Origin: Lotus japonicus
Taxonomy: Eukaryota > Streptophyta > Magnoliopsida > Fabales > Fabaceae
DNA length: 64,000 nt
Direction: 5' to 3'
NCBI RefSeq assembly: GCF_012489685.1
Contig: NC_080046.1
Location: 60,998,195-61,062,194, forward strand
Shown here in pieces: positions 10,057-20,300 of this stretch. The position numbers were made by a program, and so were the translations under genes. Under the pieces are notes generated by a model. That model was not told the DNA's origin. It did not search any database and was given only the letters and a program-made list of their open reading frames with translations. Each line of letters begins with the position of its first letter. The first letter of the stretch is position 1.

Positions 10057-10292
10057 ACTACAAACATTTGTGACGACTTTTTATGTCATAATTGCATATT
10101 ATAATAAGTGACGATTAAATAGCCACTATTAATACTTGTATTTGTGACGATTTATTTTTGTCACAAACGAATAATATTATTAGTGATGATTAATTGGTCA
10201 CTATTAGTATGTTCATTTGTGACAATTTTTTTGTCATTATTGCATATAAATATTAGTGACAATATTATCGTCACAATAAAATTCAACATTAG
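10057..10292. mobile_element. MITE-like repeat, left part, split by Tat element
   Basis: Repeated 'gtgacgatt' and 'gtcact' phrases in both orientations characterise this AT-rich repeat. It stops exactly at the Tat LTR and resumes after it at 16169. The left end ('gactacaaacatttgtgac') only loosely resembles the CACTACAAGAAT right terminus, so its boundary is approximate. Confidence 0.5.
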
Positions 10293-10573
10293 TGGACTGG
10301 GCGAGCCCCTAGAGGGGCAACGCCCAGCATGTATCCCGCCCTGAGGCGGGGCCCTGGCCTTCAGATGGGCCTTGACCTCGGAGGCCCAATTGGCCCAATA
10401 GGTAGTACCCAAGCTCTATAAATAGGAGGTAGTTATCAAGTGTAGGGGACTTTTGGCTCATTTGATGAAATAACACATGAAATTCAGCACTCTCTCTCTC
10501 ATTCTCATTCTCTCTTAGCTCAATCCTCCACCTCTAGGTACTATACCTCTCTTCAATGTTCATTCCAAGAACA
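10293..10573 (+). repeat. 5' LTR of the Tat-type element
   Basis: It starts TGGACTGGGC and ends CCAAGAACA. It contains a TATA box (CTATAAATAG near 10417-10426) and a pyrimidine-rich stretch before the end. It is the same as 15888-16168. Confidence 0.93.
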
Positions 10574-10737
10574 TTTGGCGCCGTCTGTGGGAACTGTAAA
10601 CTTTCTACTCCCATTCACGTGGATTGATTGTGCATGAAGTTACCTCTGATTGTGATTAGGCAATTCTCTGGTTTTCTGATTTTGATTCTGTGACTAGTGT
10701 TGGTTTTCCGATCGAGTTTGCATCGTTTCTGGTTTGG

Positions 10738-13700
10738 ATGGAGACTCGACGCAGGAGGCAGCATCATTCACCAATGCGACAGCGGATTTCGCCGCCTCGG
10801 CGGCCTCATCGTGTGGTCCTGGATTCTCCGGTACGAACGACAGGAGTACAGTCGCCTTCTCCTCCTCCATCACCACCACCTCCTCCATCGCCTTCACAGG
10901 TGGGATCTCTAGAGCGCTCACCAGAGAATTCACCTGCTCCGGAACAACAGCCGGCGGTGACACAGGAGCAATGGCGCCATTTGATGCGCAGCATTGGCAA
11001 CATCCAGCAGCGGAATGAGCATCTACAGGCTCAGTTAGATTTCTACCGTCGCGAGCAGCGAGATGATGGAAGCAGAGAAGCAGATTCCGTGGCTGAGTTC
11101 CGTCCGTTCTCGGAAGATGTTGAGAGTGTGGCGATTCCGGATAACATGAAAACGTTAGTTCTGGATTCTTACAGCGGAGATTCCGATCCGAAAGATCATC
11201 TTCTGTATTTTAATACGAAGATGGTGATAATTGCGGCGTCAGATGCGGTGAAGTGCAGGATGTTTCCATCGACGTTCAAATCGACGGCGATGGCGTGGTT
11301 CACAACTTTGCCGCGAGGATCGATTTCAAATTTCAGAGACTTCTCATCCAAGTTTCTAGTGCAATTCTCGGCAAATAAGAATCAGCCGGTGACGATCAAT
11401 GACCTATACAATATTCGCCAGCAAGAAGGGGAGTCACTGAAAGAGTACATGGCAAGGTACAGCGCGGCGTCGGTAAAGGTAGAGGACGAGGAGCCTCGAG
11501 CTTGTGCTTTAGCATTTAAAAACGGTTTGCTGCCGGGAGGGTTGAACAGCAAATTGACACGTAAGCCGGCGCGCTCGATGGAAGAGATGCGTGCTCGTGC
11601 CAGCACTTATATTCTCGACGAGGAGGACGACGCTTTCAAAAGAAAGCGCGCGAAGTTGGAAAAGGGTGACTCGTCGCCCAAGCGTGCGAAAAAAGATAGG
11701 AGCGGCGAAGATAAGGGGGATGGCAAGCAGCAGAGACCAGGTAAGGGGAAGTCGGTATTCAAACCGACCAAGGAACAGTTGTATCCACGGCGCGATGATT
11801 ATGAACAACGTCGGCCTTGGCAATCTAAGTCTCATCGCCAGCGGGAGGAAACTGATATGGTGATGAACACAGATTTATCGGATATGCTCCAAGGGGCGAG
11901 GGACGCAAATCTAGTGGATGAACCGGAGGCCCTAAAGTATCAGCCACGGGACGCCAATCCCAAGAAGTGGTGTGAGTTCCACCGGTCCGCCGGGCATGAT
12001 ACGGATGACTGTTGGACTTTGCAGCGGGAGATTGATAAGTTGATTCGGGCGGGATATCAAGGAAATCGTCAAGGTCTGTGGCGCAACGGTGGCGATCAAA
12101 ACAAAGCGCACAAGCGGGAGGAGGAGCGAGCGGACACTAAGGGCAAGAAAAAGCAAGAATCAACGGCTATCGCCACAAAAGGGGCTGATGACACGTTCGC
12201 TCAACACTCAGGCCCGCCCGTCGGGACCATCAACACCATCGCCGGGGGATTTGGTGGCGGTGGCGACACTCATGCGGCGCGTAAGCGCCATGTTCGTGCC
12301 GTTAATTCCGTTCATGAGGTCGCTTTTGGATTCGTACACCCTGACATAACAATCTCGATGGCGGACTTTGAGGGGATAAAGCCTCATAAGGACGACCCGA
12401 TTGTGGTGCAGTTAAGGATGAACAGTTTCAACGTTAGAAGGGTACTCCTGGATCAGGGTAGTTCGGCTGATATTATCTATGGTGATGCATTTGACAAGTT
12501 GGGACTAACTGACAATGATCTGACTCCATATGCGGGAACCTTGGTAGGTTTCGCGGGGGAGCAAGTAATGGTGCGGGGATACATTGATCTAGACACAATA
12601 TTTGGGGAAGATGAGTGTGCCAGGGTTTTGAAGGTAAGGTATCTGGTTCTCCAGGTGGTGGCATCTTACAATGTCATCATTGGGCGAAATACATTGAATC
12701 GCCTTTGTGCTGTAATTTCAACAGCCCACTTGGCGGTCAAGTATCCGCTAAGCAGTGGAAAGGTGGGAAAGCTGAAGGTGGACCAGAAGATGGCGAGGGA
12801 GTGTTACAATAATTGCCTTAACTTGTATGGCAAGAAGAGTGCGTTGGTTGGTCATAGATGTTATGAAATCGAAGCTTCGGATGAAAATCTTGATCCCCGG
12901 GGCGAGGGGCGAGTAAATAGGCCCACGCCAATTGAGGAAACGAAGGCGCTAAAGTTTGGCGATCGCACTTTGAAGATTGGGACCAGACTGACGGAAGAGC
13001 AGGAGACGCGCCAGACAAAACTGCTTGGGGAGAACTTAGACTTGTTTGCTTGGAGCTGCAAAGACATGCCTGGAATTGATCCAAACTTCATATGCCATCG
13101 GTTAGCATTGAATCCAAGTGTCAAGCCAGTTTCACAACTCAGGAGGCGCTTGGGTGGCGACAAAGGGAAGGCGGTGCAACAGGAAGTCGACAAGTTGCTG
13201 GCGGCAGAGTTCATCAGGGAAGTGAAGTATCCGACGTGGTTGGTGAACGTCGTAATGGTGAAGAAGGCGAACGGGAAATGGCGAATGTGTGTAGATTACA
13301 CAGACTTAAACAAAGCATGTCCAAAAGATTCGTATCCCCTTCCCAGCATCGATAGCCTTGTTGATGGTGCCTCGGGCAACGAACTGCTTAGCTTGATGGA
13401 TGCTTATTCTGGCTATCATCAAATCCGCATGCACCCGGCAGACGAGGACAAAACGGCTTTTATGACCGCCAGAGTCAATTATTGCTATCGCACCATGCCG
13501 TTTGGACTAAAGAACGCTGGGGCGACCTACCAAAGATTGATGGATAGGGTTTTTGCTGGGCAGGTGGGAAGAAACATGGAGGTTTACGTTGATGACATGA
13601 TTGTTAAATCAGTACGTGGTTTAGACCATCATCAAGATCTGGAGGAAGCATTTGGCGAAATAAGGAAGCACAACATGCGCCTCAACCCGGAGAAATGCTC

Positions 13701-13845
13701 TTTTGGTGTTCAGGGGGGCAAGTTTTTGGGATTCAGGAGTAGAAGCTGGTACGGTGGTTGGCTCGATAGCCGCGGCGACGGAGGCTTCAGTGACATTTTT
13801 GCCTTTAGGCGCAGCAGCAGTGGTGGGCTGAGCGCCAGGGTTTGA
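10738..13845 (+). CDS. Truncated Gag-protease-RT polyprotein of Tat-type element
   Basis: The polyprotein begins at METRRRRQHH, the same METR start as the related element; the frame is open further upstream but without ATG. Domains in order are a Pro/Ser-rich N-terminus, a capsid-type gag domain (about residues 135-330, with SGDSDPKDHLLYFNTKM), a basic linker, a zinc-binding WCEFHRSAGHDTDDC near 410, a retropepsin active site LLDQGSSADIIYG near 570, and a reverse transcriptase with LNKACPKDSYPLP, LLSLMDAYSGYHQI and catalytic YVDDM near 950. After GGKFLGF the frame leaves RT and reads about 36 residues of antisense accessory-gene sequence before the stop. Gag and protease could be functional; the RT lacks its thumb, and RNase H and integrase are absent. 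Confidence 0.9.
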   Translation: METRRRRQHHSPMRQRISPPRRPHRVVLDSPVRTTGVQSPSPPPSPPPPPSPSQVGSLERSPENSPAPEQQPAVTQEQWRHLMRSIGNIQQRNEHLQAQLDFYRREQRDDGSREADSVAEFRPFSEDVESVAIPDNMKTLVLDSYSGDSDPKDHLLYFNTKMVIIAASDAVKCRMFPSTFKSTAMAWFTTLPRGSISNFRDFSSKFLVQFSANKNQPVTINDLYNIRQQEGESLKEYMARYSAASVKVEDEEPRACALAFKNGLLPGGLNSKLTRKPARSMEEMRARASTYILDEEDDAFKRKRAKLEKGDSSPKRAKKDRSGEDKGDGKQQRPGKGKSVFKPTKEQLYPRRDDYEQRRPWQSKSHRQREETDMVMNTDLSDMLQGARDANLVDEPEALKYQPRDANPKKWCEFHRSAGHDTDDCWTLQREIDKLIRAGYQGNRQGLWRNGGDQNKAHKREEERADTKGKKKQESTAIATKGADDTFAQHSGPPVGTINTIAGGFGGGGDTHAARKRHVRAVNSVHEVAFGFVHPDITISMADFEGIKPHKDDPIVVQLRMNSFNVRRVLLDQGSSADIIYGDAFDKLGLTDNDLTPYAGTLVGFAGEQVMVRGYIDLDTIFGEDECARVLKVRYLVLQVVASYNVIIGRNTLNRLCAVISTAHLAVKYPLSSGKVGKLKVDQKMARECYNNCLNLYGKKSALVGHRCYEIEASDENLDPRGEGRVNRPTPIEETKALKFGDRTLKIGTRLTEEQETRQTKLLGENLDLFAWSCKDMPGIDPNFICHRLALNPSVKPVSQLRRRLGGDKGKAVQQEVDKLLAAEFIREVKYPTWLVNVVMVKKANGKWRMCVDYTDLNKACPKDSYPLPSIDSLVDGASGNELLSLMDAYSGYHQIRMHPADEDKTAFMTARVNYCYRTMPFGLKNAGATYQRLMDRVFAGQVGRNMEVYVDDMIVKSVRGLDHHQDLEEAFGEIRKHNMRLNPEKCSFGVQGGKFLGFRSRSWYGGWLDSRGDGGFSDIFAFRRSSSGGLSARV

Positions 13846-14997
13846 TGTGCCGGCGCCGGAGGAGGCTTTGACCAATCTTCTCCTCTTGGGAGCTTTGGTG
13901 CTCTCGGCTTGGTTCTCAGCACCGCCCCGTTTTTTCACGTCGCCCTCAGTGTTGAATTTTGGGGAAAAGCGAGCCATTCTCCTCTCGCGGGCCTTCAGGA
14001 GCTCGGCGTTCGTGAAATTCATATCTTCTGTAACAATAAAAATACGATCAGTGACAACATAGGAGACGAGAAAGGAAATGTCAATAATGAAAGTGAGCTA
14101 TGGGCAACCTAGGTATTTGGGAGTTCTTGAGAGGTCAGCGCCCTCAAGGACTGTTGTGCAGTTAAGGATGGGAAGTGGGGCAAGGAGATTAAGAAAGGCT
14201 TTGTCGTTGGCGGACAAAGATTCCTCTGAAGGATCGGTGATCCCATTGGGCTTCTCCGTCCAGTAAAGAGGAAAAAGGGCGGTCCCGTCTCTAAGGGTGA
14301 ATGCCTCTGGGTAGGCGGGATGAACCGCCACACGGAAGTACTTCCGTGCAAAGGAGGACTTCGCGTTACTTTTGTGAGGGTGCAAGCACTTCCGGCCGGC
14401 TCGGGCCTTCAAGGAAATCCATCCTTTGTTTTTGATGGACTTGGGGTCGACGTCGTAGAGGTAGAAGAAACTGGTGGGGGATGGGGCGATGCCGACAGCG
14501 GCGCTTAAGATTTCAAAACATCGAATGAAGGCCCAGGCGTTAGGGTGGAGTTGGCAGGGAGCCGCGTTGATGTCGCGGAGGACGGTTTGGACAAAGGGCG
14601 AGAAAGGAAGCCTGATTCCAAGCTCGCTAAACATGTATTCATACGCAAAGAAAAAATGGGATCTCTTTACGTCGCCGTCTGGCTTATGAAGCCAGGGGCG
14701 GTCCTCAGGACTGCAAATCCATATCCTGAGTTTGGCGTTAAATTCATCGTCATTAGACAAACCACCCAGGGAGTTCACGAACTGCACGATGAGATCGCTA
14801 TTCTGGAAAATAGAAGGTTGGTCTATAGCCTCGTGAGTGGGGGCTATTTGGACTGGAAGGGGCAGAGTGGCGTAGGTTTTTAGTCGGTAAGGTGGGATCT
14901 CCGGGACCTCTAAACGGAGGCCGCCGGCGGCGGTGGCATCAGGGTCGTTTTCGGAGGAAGAAGAGGAGTGGTTAGGGGAGGTAGGGCTTGAGGCCAT
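13736..14997 (-). pseudogene. Antisense accessory gene of Tat-type element (3' truncated)
   Basis: This lies antisense to gag-pol between the RT remnant and the 3' LTR. Exon 1 (14997 to 14109) starts at MASSPTSPNH and encodes the 'putative gypsy-type transposon' domain found in antisense ORFs of Tat elements. Landmarks are FFFAYEYMFSELGIRLPFSPF, APCQLHPNAWAFIRCFEIL and ALFPLYWTEKPNG. A 81-bp intron (GT at 14108, AG before 14027) joins exon 2, which begins NFTNAELLKARERRMARF and is Lys/Ala/Pro-rich. Exon 2 is cut at about 13735 by the deletion that also removed pol. A minus-strand TATA (TATAAAAACC at about 15211-15220) lies about 215 bp upstream. Function is unknown. Confidence 0.75.
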
Positions 14998-15210
14998 TTT
15001 TAGAAGACAGTGAAGTGAAAGAAAGGGAAAGATGAGTATGTGTATGATGCAAAGATAAGGACAGTGGGACTCACCGGAGTAGGATGTGAAGAGTGGGTAG
15101 CGGAAAGGGTGATAAGCGACGGCTCCGGAGCGGAAGTGGGCAGAAGGAGTTTGGTAAGCGATTAGGGAAGTAAAGAGGGGTCTCGGAAAGGGATGACTGT
15201 GGGGAAGAAG

Positions 15211-15220
15211 GGTTTTTATA
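15211..15220 (-). promoter_or_regulatory. TATA box for the antisense accessory gene
   Basis: The minus strand reads TATAAAAACC upstream of the ATG at 14997. Two CACGTGGGGCAG units (about 15400-15421) lie further upstream on the same strand, resembling G-box/ABRE cores. The related element has CTATAAAATC at the equivalent place. Confidence 0.55.
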
Positions 15221-15887
15221 GGAGAAGGGGGGAAGCTGGAAGGGTGACGCGTGTTGGACGCGTGCGGAAGGTTGGAAGTCATGAAGGTTTTGGGGAGGTG
15301 GGTCGCGTGCAATGGGGAGTTACTGCGCACGATGGGACGGTTATGAAAGGTGAAGTGACGGTTCCGGAGAAAGAGGGAAATTGATGTAACCAACACATCA
15401 CGTGGGGCAGTCACGTGGGGCAGATAGGGATTTGAAAGGGTTTTAAAATAAGGGAAAGCGCGAAAAGCCTCGCCACTATAAAGATCAAACACCATCGCCT
15501 GACAGGTGACACCAACAACAAAGTTCAGTCGCTCGCCGGGGTTATCGCCAGTCAATGATTGAATGATCAGCACATGACCCATGCCTGCCACCTTTCCCGC
15601 CGGCGAACGATCATACACCTGCTCCAACTTATCGCCAATACGAAGTAATCGTTCTCGCCGCTTGTGGACTTGTGGACTTGCCAGCTCGGGTTGCTCGTCA
15701 AGTCAGTGGATCGGGTAACTGAAAATGCTAGTTTCCTTTTGCTCACGCCATGTTGGCGATATAGTTTACTTCTCTTTTCTCAAGCCATGTTGGCAGTGCA
15801 GATTCCGGTGTACTGTAAGACATATGTAAAAGCATTTAAAAGACACGCTTAGCTCTCATGCCTCGAGCTCGGTGTCTTGTGGACTAG

Positions 15888-16168
15888 TGGACTGGGCGAG
15901 CCCCTAGAGGGGCAACGCCCAGCATGTATCCCGCCCTGAGGCGGGGCCCTGGCCTTCAGATGGGCCTTGACCTCGGAGGCCCAATTGGCCCAATAGGTAG
16001 TACCCAAGCTCTATAAATAGGAGGTAGTTATCAAGTGTAGGGGACTTTTGGCTCATTTGATGAAATAACACATGAAATTCAGCACTCTCTCTCTCATTCT
16101 CATTCTCTCTTAGCTCAATCCTCCACCTCTAGGTACTATACCTCTCTTCAATGTTCATTCCAAGAACA
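15888..16168 (+). repeat. 3' LTR of the Tat-type element
   Basis: 281 bp, no difference seen from the 5' LTR. It is followed directly by the ATTAG target duplication (16169-16173). The sequence before it is not strongly purine-rich, so the polypurine tract is not obvious. Confidence 0.93.
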
Positions 16169-16328
16169 ATTAGTGACATTTAAAAATATCGTCATTAATG
16201 TATTAGTGACTAGAGTGTTAGTGACGACTAGTGACGATTAAAAATGTTGTCATAAAATACTCATAGTGACGATTTTTAAGCTTTTAGTGACGAAAATGGT
16301 TGTCACTAAAAGCATTAATTCTTGTAGT
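16169..16328. mobile_element. MITE-like repeat, right part
   Basis: This continues the 'gtgacgatt' repeat interrupted at 10292 and ends in 'attcttgtagtg', the reverse complement of a CACTA-type terminus. The two halves join at the duplicated ATTAG. Confidence 0.55.
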
Positions 16329-17180
16329 GTTCGTGAGAAGTTGATGGGGCTCCCTCACGCGTGTCTCACGTGACTTTTTTCATAGAGCTTGATGACTGGA
16401 CAAGTCACATGCTTCTCACGTGACTCTAAAAGGGTTCCATGGTGAAGAAGACGATGAAGGAGGGAGATGCCGTTGGAGCCTTTCATGATAATTTGATGAG
16501 GATTAATTAATCAAATAAATGATATAGTCAACGATAAAAACTTAAATTCATTTAGCCTAATCACATTTTATAAGAATAAAGATATTACTTTTAAAAAAAG
16601 ATATTAAACGTCAAATCCAAAAACAAAAGATATTAAACTTTAGCAAGACAATAATAACTTAATTATTTTTGGAAAATACCAATCATGAATAAAATTAAAG
16701 AAAAATATTTAAAGCTCTATATTAATAAAAAAGATTTTATGCAAAATAAGGAATATCACGAAAAATATAAACTTTCTAAATCTAAATGAAACGTTATATA
16801 CAGAAATTAGTTAAGGTCACTTTTTTGGCATAGAGTTCACAATGAGGAACGTTATCAAAAGATTGATAATTCGAAACACTTAAAATTCTTTTAATACAAT
16901 CATATGCTATAAGATTAAATATTTAAATATATTAAATAATTACTTTATATATTAAAAATACCAATTATGAATTTTTTAAATTATTAAGATAATAATTACT
17001 TAATTTTTTTAATTATTAAGATAATAATTACTTCATTTAATAAAATCATTCAAAATTATCTATTCAATTTTTTCTATGATTTTATCTATTATTACACAAT
17101 TTTTAAATTTTAGATTTTTTTTGTCTGACTTCTATATTTCTCTCTCTATCTCTTCTTTCTCACACACACATCTCTAACAT
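16329..17180. other. Upstream region of the NAC-like gene
   Basis: Mostly AT-rich. Two 'ctcacgtgact' G-box-like motifs (CACGTG cores near 16367 and 16419) lie within 60 bp of each other. Their relevance to the gene 850 bp away is unproven. Confidence 0.4.
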
Positions 17181-17185
17181 TCTCT

Positions 17186-17195
17186 CTATAAAAGG
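17186..17195 (+). promoter_or_regulatory. TATA box of the NAC-like gene
   Basis: CTATAAAAGG lies about 75 bp before the ATG at 17267, following a CT-rich stretch. Confidence 0.65.
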
Positions 17196-17266
17196 ATGTT
17201 CTAACTGCATGGGTTAGCTATAGTCATCCACCAAAAGAGTTCAGAAAAGCTCATTCTTCACTTAAG

Positions 17267-18221
17267 ATGACTTCCTTCGAGATGGAGGGCCTCATAACTA
17301 ATGAAGAGGATGGGAGAGTTAGGTTGCTTCCCGGATACATGTTTGATCCCACTGATGAGGTTCTTGTGGATTTCTATCTGAAGAGGAGGGTTTTTTTTCA
17401 ACCTCTCCCTGTTCAAATAATTCCATATTTTGATGTGTTTGAGACTGAGCCTTGGAAGTTACCTGGAGGAGGTTAGTGAAACATTTTTCTTAAATCTCTC
17501 TTCTTTTTCACCGTTTCAAGAGCCCTTCAATCATTTATGACGTTATTTTGCTAGCTCAAAGAGCATTGTGTCCCGTCACAGAAAAAATTCAATTTTTCCT
17601 TGTCCATTGAAATTTTTATGTGTTGTTTTCAAGTGGGAATTGAACCAAGACTTTGTTTTGATTTTAATTTGGCTTTGCTTATCTTTGTAGATGGAAAGAT
17701 TTTCAATGAGCGTAAGTGCTTTTTCTACAACACCATGGGTCGTGGCCTTGAAAGTCTTGACATGAGAGTTGCAGGAAATGGCCAATGGAAGATTGTGGAG
17801 AAAGGCAAAGATATTCATACCCCTTGCAACAAGGAGATTATTGGGAAGAGAAACACCCTAATATTCTGGGAGGTGCAAGGAGCCTACGCTAGGATGACCA
17901 AATGGGTGATGCACGAGTTCCGCCTTGTGTTAATAGCTAACCCAACTCAGGTAATGAAAGCATAAAACAAGTAATAACCATTTTCAAAATTGAGCAAGTT
18001 TAAAGTAATGTCTTTTGAATTTTCATGAGAATGATTGGTCGGTAGGCAGAATCATTATCAAATTAAGTTATTTCTTTTCTTTATTCATCATCAATATTAT
18101 ATGATCACTGAAATTTGTAACTCAAATGCAGATGTCAAAATGGGCTGTGTACCGTATATTTATGAAGAAGAATGAAATAGGTTACAATGGGGAAAGCTCC
18201 AACGGTGACAGAAATACATGA
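17267..18221 (+). CDS. Short NAC-domain-like protein, three exons
   Basis: Exons 17267-17471, 17691-17950 and 18132-18221 splice in frame with GT-AG sites to a 184-residue protein. It resembles NAC (NAM/ATAF/CUC) transcription factors, plant DNA-binding proteins of the nucleus. Exon 1 has subdomain A-like LLPGYMFDPTDEVLVDFYLKR and subdomain B-like PYFDVFETEPWKLP. Exon 2 has GNGQWKIVEKGKDI and TKWVMHEFRLV (subdomains C and D). Exon 3 has KWAVYRIFMKK (subdomain E). The three-exon layout matches typical NAC genes. The protein stops about 15 residues after subdomain E, so it has no C-terminal activation region. Several usually conserved positions differ: LPGYMF instead of LPPGFRF, and GNGQWK instead of GYWKATG. 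It could be a NAC-like modulator or a decaying paralogue. Confidence 0.8.
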
Positions 18222-18589
18222 GTTGATGAGGTCACTGATTTCAATGAGAGTGACAGTTCTTAGGTCCTCCCCCAATGACCTTTTCCTTTAAGTGAAGAAA
18301 GTGAATCAACCTAAAATGTTTCGATTGTAGTTACTTTTCATAATTGACCAATAAGTGATTTAATAGTAAAAGTCATGTCATGACAGATCATAATGAGTTT
18401 TGAAATTAATATTTTAGTTATTCATAAAAAGAGGGCAGCACAACCATGGTTAGAGAGGGCATGGGATAGACTTGCCTACAACATATCACCCTTATTATAA
18501 ATATGAGAGTTCTTATATAGCAATTTTTTTTTTGAACAAGTAAAAGTTACTAGCAGCAATCGAGCATTGGCCTTTCTCAGTTTCTCTTA
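18222..18589. other. 3' flank between NAC-like and PWWP genes
   Basis: AT-rich non-coding sequence between convergent genes. No repeats beyond a short T-run are recognised. Confidence 0.5.
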
Positions 18590-18928
18590 AGTAGTAAAAA
18601 AAGAGAAACTAGAGAAAATAGAAATATGCTTCCCACTTTGGTATTTTTATTAATTTTTTTCCCAAACAAGGTGTTAAAAAGCAGTAAATTATGCAATTGC
18701 AAAGATCATTTTCCAACACTTCCACGCTAAGAAATCCGAAAGTAGAATGCAAAATAACTTTAGATAACATCACTGAAAAGTCGTCATGCATGAATGAAGA
18801 CGATTACATAGTGTTTGAACAAGACACTCCTAAACCATTTCACTAAACGAGCAAGCGATGTTAAGCGTTCCGACCTCTCTGAAATGGTGACCCAGGTGGA
18901 CCAATGAGACCAAGGCCTCGCTGAACTC

Positions 18929-19438
18929 TTATCCTCCTCGGGGCGCACTCAACTCTTGGGACATTCCTGCTGAAGATGGTTCATGACTTTGCCTACCCAG
19001 AACATCATCATTTTGCTTTTGGCGCTTGCTTCGTCTCGGTGTTCCTTCAATCTCCGATGATGACCCCTTTGATCTAGAGGACTTTGTGCTAGAAAGATCC
19101 TTTTCAAGAGATTGCAGAAGTATTTGTTGGTGGGAACCATTATTAAGTTTGAGTATCTCCTCAAACTCCAAACGGGATTTAGCAGGATCCGCATACAAGT
19201 ATGTATAGCTTCCATACACCCGAACAAGGACTTCCCCTGCTGACCGTTTGCTAGGTTTAACCCTCTCAGGAACACTATTTTCATCAACAACCTGTCCAGG
19301 CCACCACGAGCCACTAGGAAGCTTGACATATATTACATCTCCCAATGCCACTTGAACTTCCCCTCCTCCTTCTTCAGAAATCTCCTTTTTCCCGCTCTTC
19401 GTACAACTGGAAGTGCCCCTAGTTTTCATACTTCGCAT
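18929..19438 (-). CDS. Small PWWP-domain protein
   Basis: A single coding exon encodes 169 residues. A PWWP domain occupies about residues 28-110: ALGDVIYVKLPSGSWWPGQV (SWWPGQ is the variant PWWP core), then VLVRVYGSYTYLYADP. PWWP domains bind methylated histone tails and DNA on chromatin. The C-terminal third is Ser/Lys/Arg-rich (TPRRSKRQKQ), resembling a nuclear localisation signal. The start chosen is the ATG at 19438; a second ATG three codons on could be used if the acceptor AG at about 19433 is spliced. A leader exon (about 20189-20265) with a GT donor and TATA box (20291-20300) lie upstream, so a leader intron of about 750 bp is inferred. The leader and promoter are homologous to those of the SRO-like pseudogene. 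The 3' end is duplicated at 9540-9971. Confidence 0.85.
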   Translation of the reverse strand: MRSMKTRGTSSCTKSGKKEISEEGGGEVQVALGDVIYVKLPSGSWWPGQVVDENSVPERVKPSKRSAGEVLVRVYGSYTYLYADPAKSRLEFEEILKLNNGSHQQILLQSLEKDLSSTKSSRSKGSSSEIEGTPRRSKRQKQNDDVLGRQSHEPSSAGMSQELSAPRGG

Positions 19439-19706
19439 TCACACCCAAGCAAACACAAATTTGATGAGAGCAAAGAATATTAATAAATATGTATTGAGTG
19501 AGGATTTTACCAAAACAAATGAAATCCCTATCAAAACATATAAAATAACTTTGACTTTCTTTTCATGAAACGCAAAAAATTACAATGAATTTAATATTTA
19601 ATGAATAATTTATTAGTAGTTCTTCTGAAATTTATAAAAATATTTTACTGTTAATATCTAATCTTAATTATATATTTATTATTTTTTATTAATCTTAATG
19701 ATTTTA

Positions 19707-20300
19707 CATGCATATATACTAGTATACTTAGAGTTCAAACTGCACATGCCCTGCACAAAAATAGCTCAGTTCATGGTATTGCAATTTAAATAATAATATA
19801 TAATCCCTTCACATAATTTAGAAAACAAGAACAGATTAACTGGTGGCCAAAGACCAAAAATAATTTAGAAAACAAGGCCATAGGAGACTAGGAGTGACCA
19901 AACCTCACCAAATACACCCTTTAAAAAAGATACCAAAAAATTACAACACTATATCAACATTGCTTTGCATAGCAAAATCATCCCCAACAAATGGAAACCA
20001 AAACATAAAAAATGGGTTCAGACACATAGAACAATAGAAACTGACTCTGATCCGTTGCACTCAAGCAAAGAAAAAAAAAAAAAAAAGTTAAGAGTTTCAC
20101 AAGAAAATTTTGCACAACACAAGAAATCACTCAAATTTTGAATGAAAAAAGCATGGAATGAAAATTAGAGAGAGCTTCAGAATTATACCTGAGCCTTAGA
20201 AGCACACACAAGAACACGATCGAAGAATAAACCTAGACAAATATGTCACTGATTTCCCCTCATTTACTGATTGTTTTCTGTAGAGGGTCCTATTTATAAA
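19707..20300 (-). promoter_or_regulatory. Leader intron, 5' UTR exon and core promoter of the PWWP gene
   Basis: This is homologous to 2568-3625. It contains one copy of the unit triplicated in the SRO leader, a poly-A tract (20072-20088), a donor (exon end 20189) and TATA (20291-20300, minus strand TTTATAAATA). Confidence 0.7.

Larger units (their letters stand above)
10293..16168 (+). mobile_element. Non-autonomous Ty3/gypsy Tat-type LTR retrotransposon
   Basis: A complete 5876-bp insertion has two 281-bp LTRs (10293-10573 and 15888-16168) that I find identical, and a 5-bp target duplication ATTAG on both sides. The primer-binding site TTGGCGCCGTCTGTGGGAA follows the left LTR. It encodes Gag, protease and most of a reverse transcriptase, then jumps at about 13735 into the antisense accessory gene. 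It lacks both RNase H domains and integrase. Identical LTRs and intact target duplication imply very recent movement using enzymes supplied by another element. The element at 31822-41354 is a related autonomous type with different LTRs. Confidence 0.93.
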
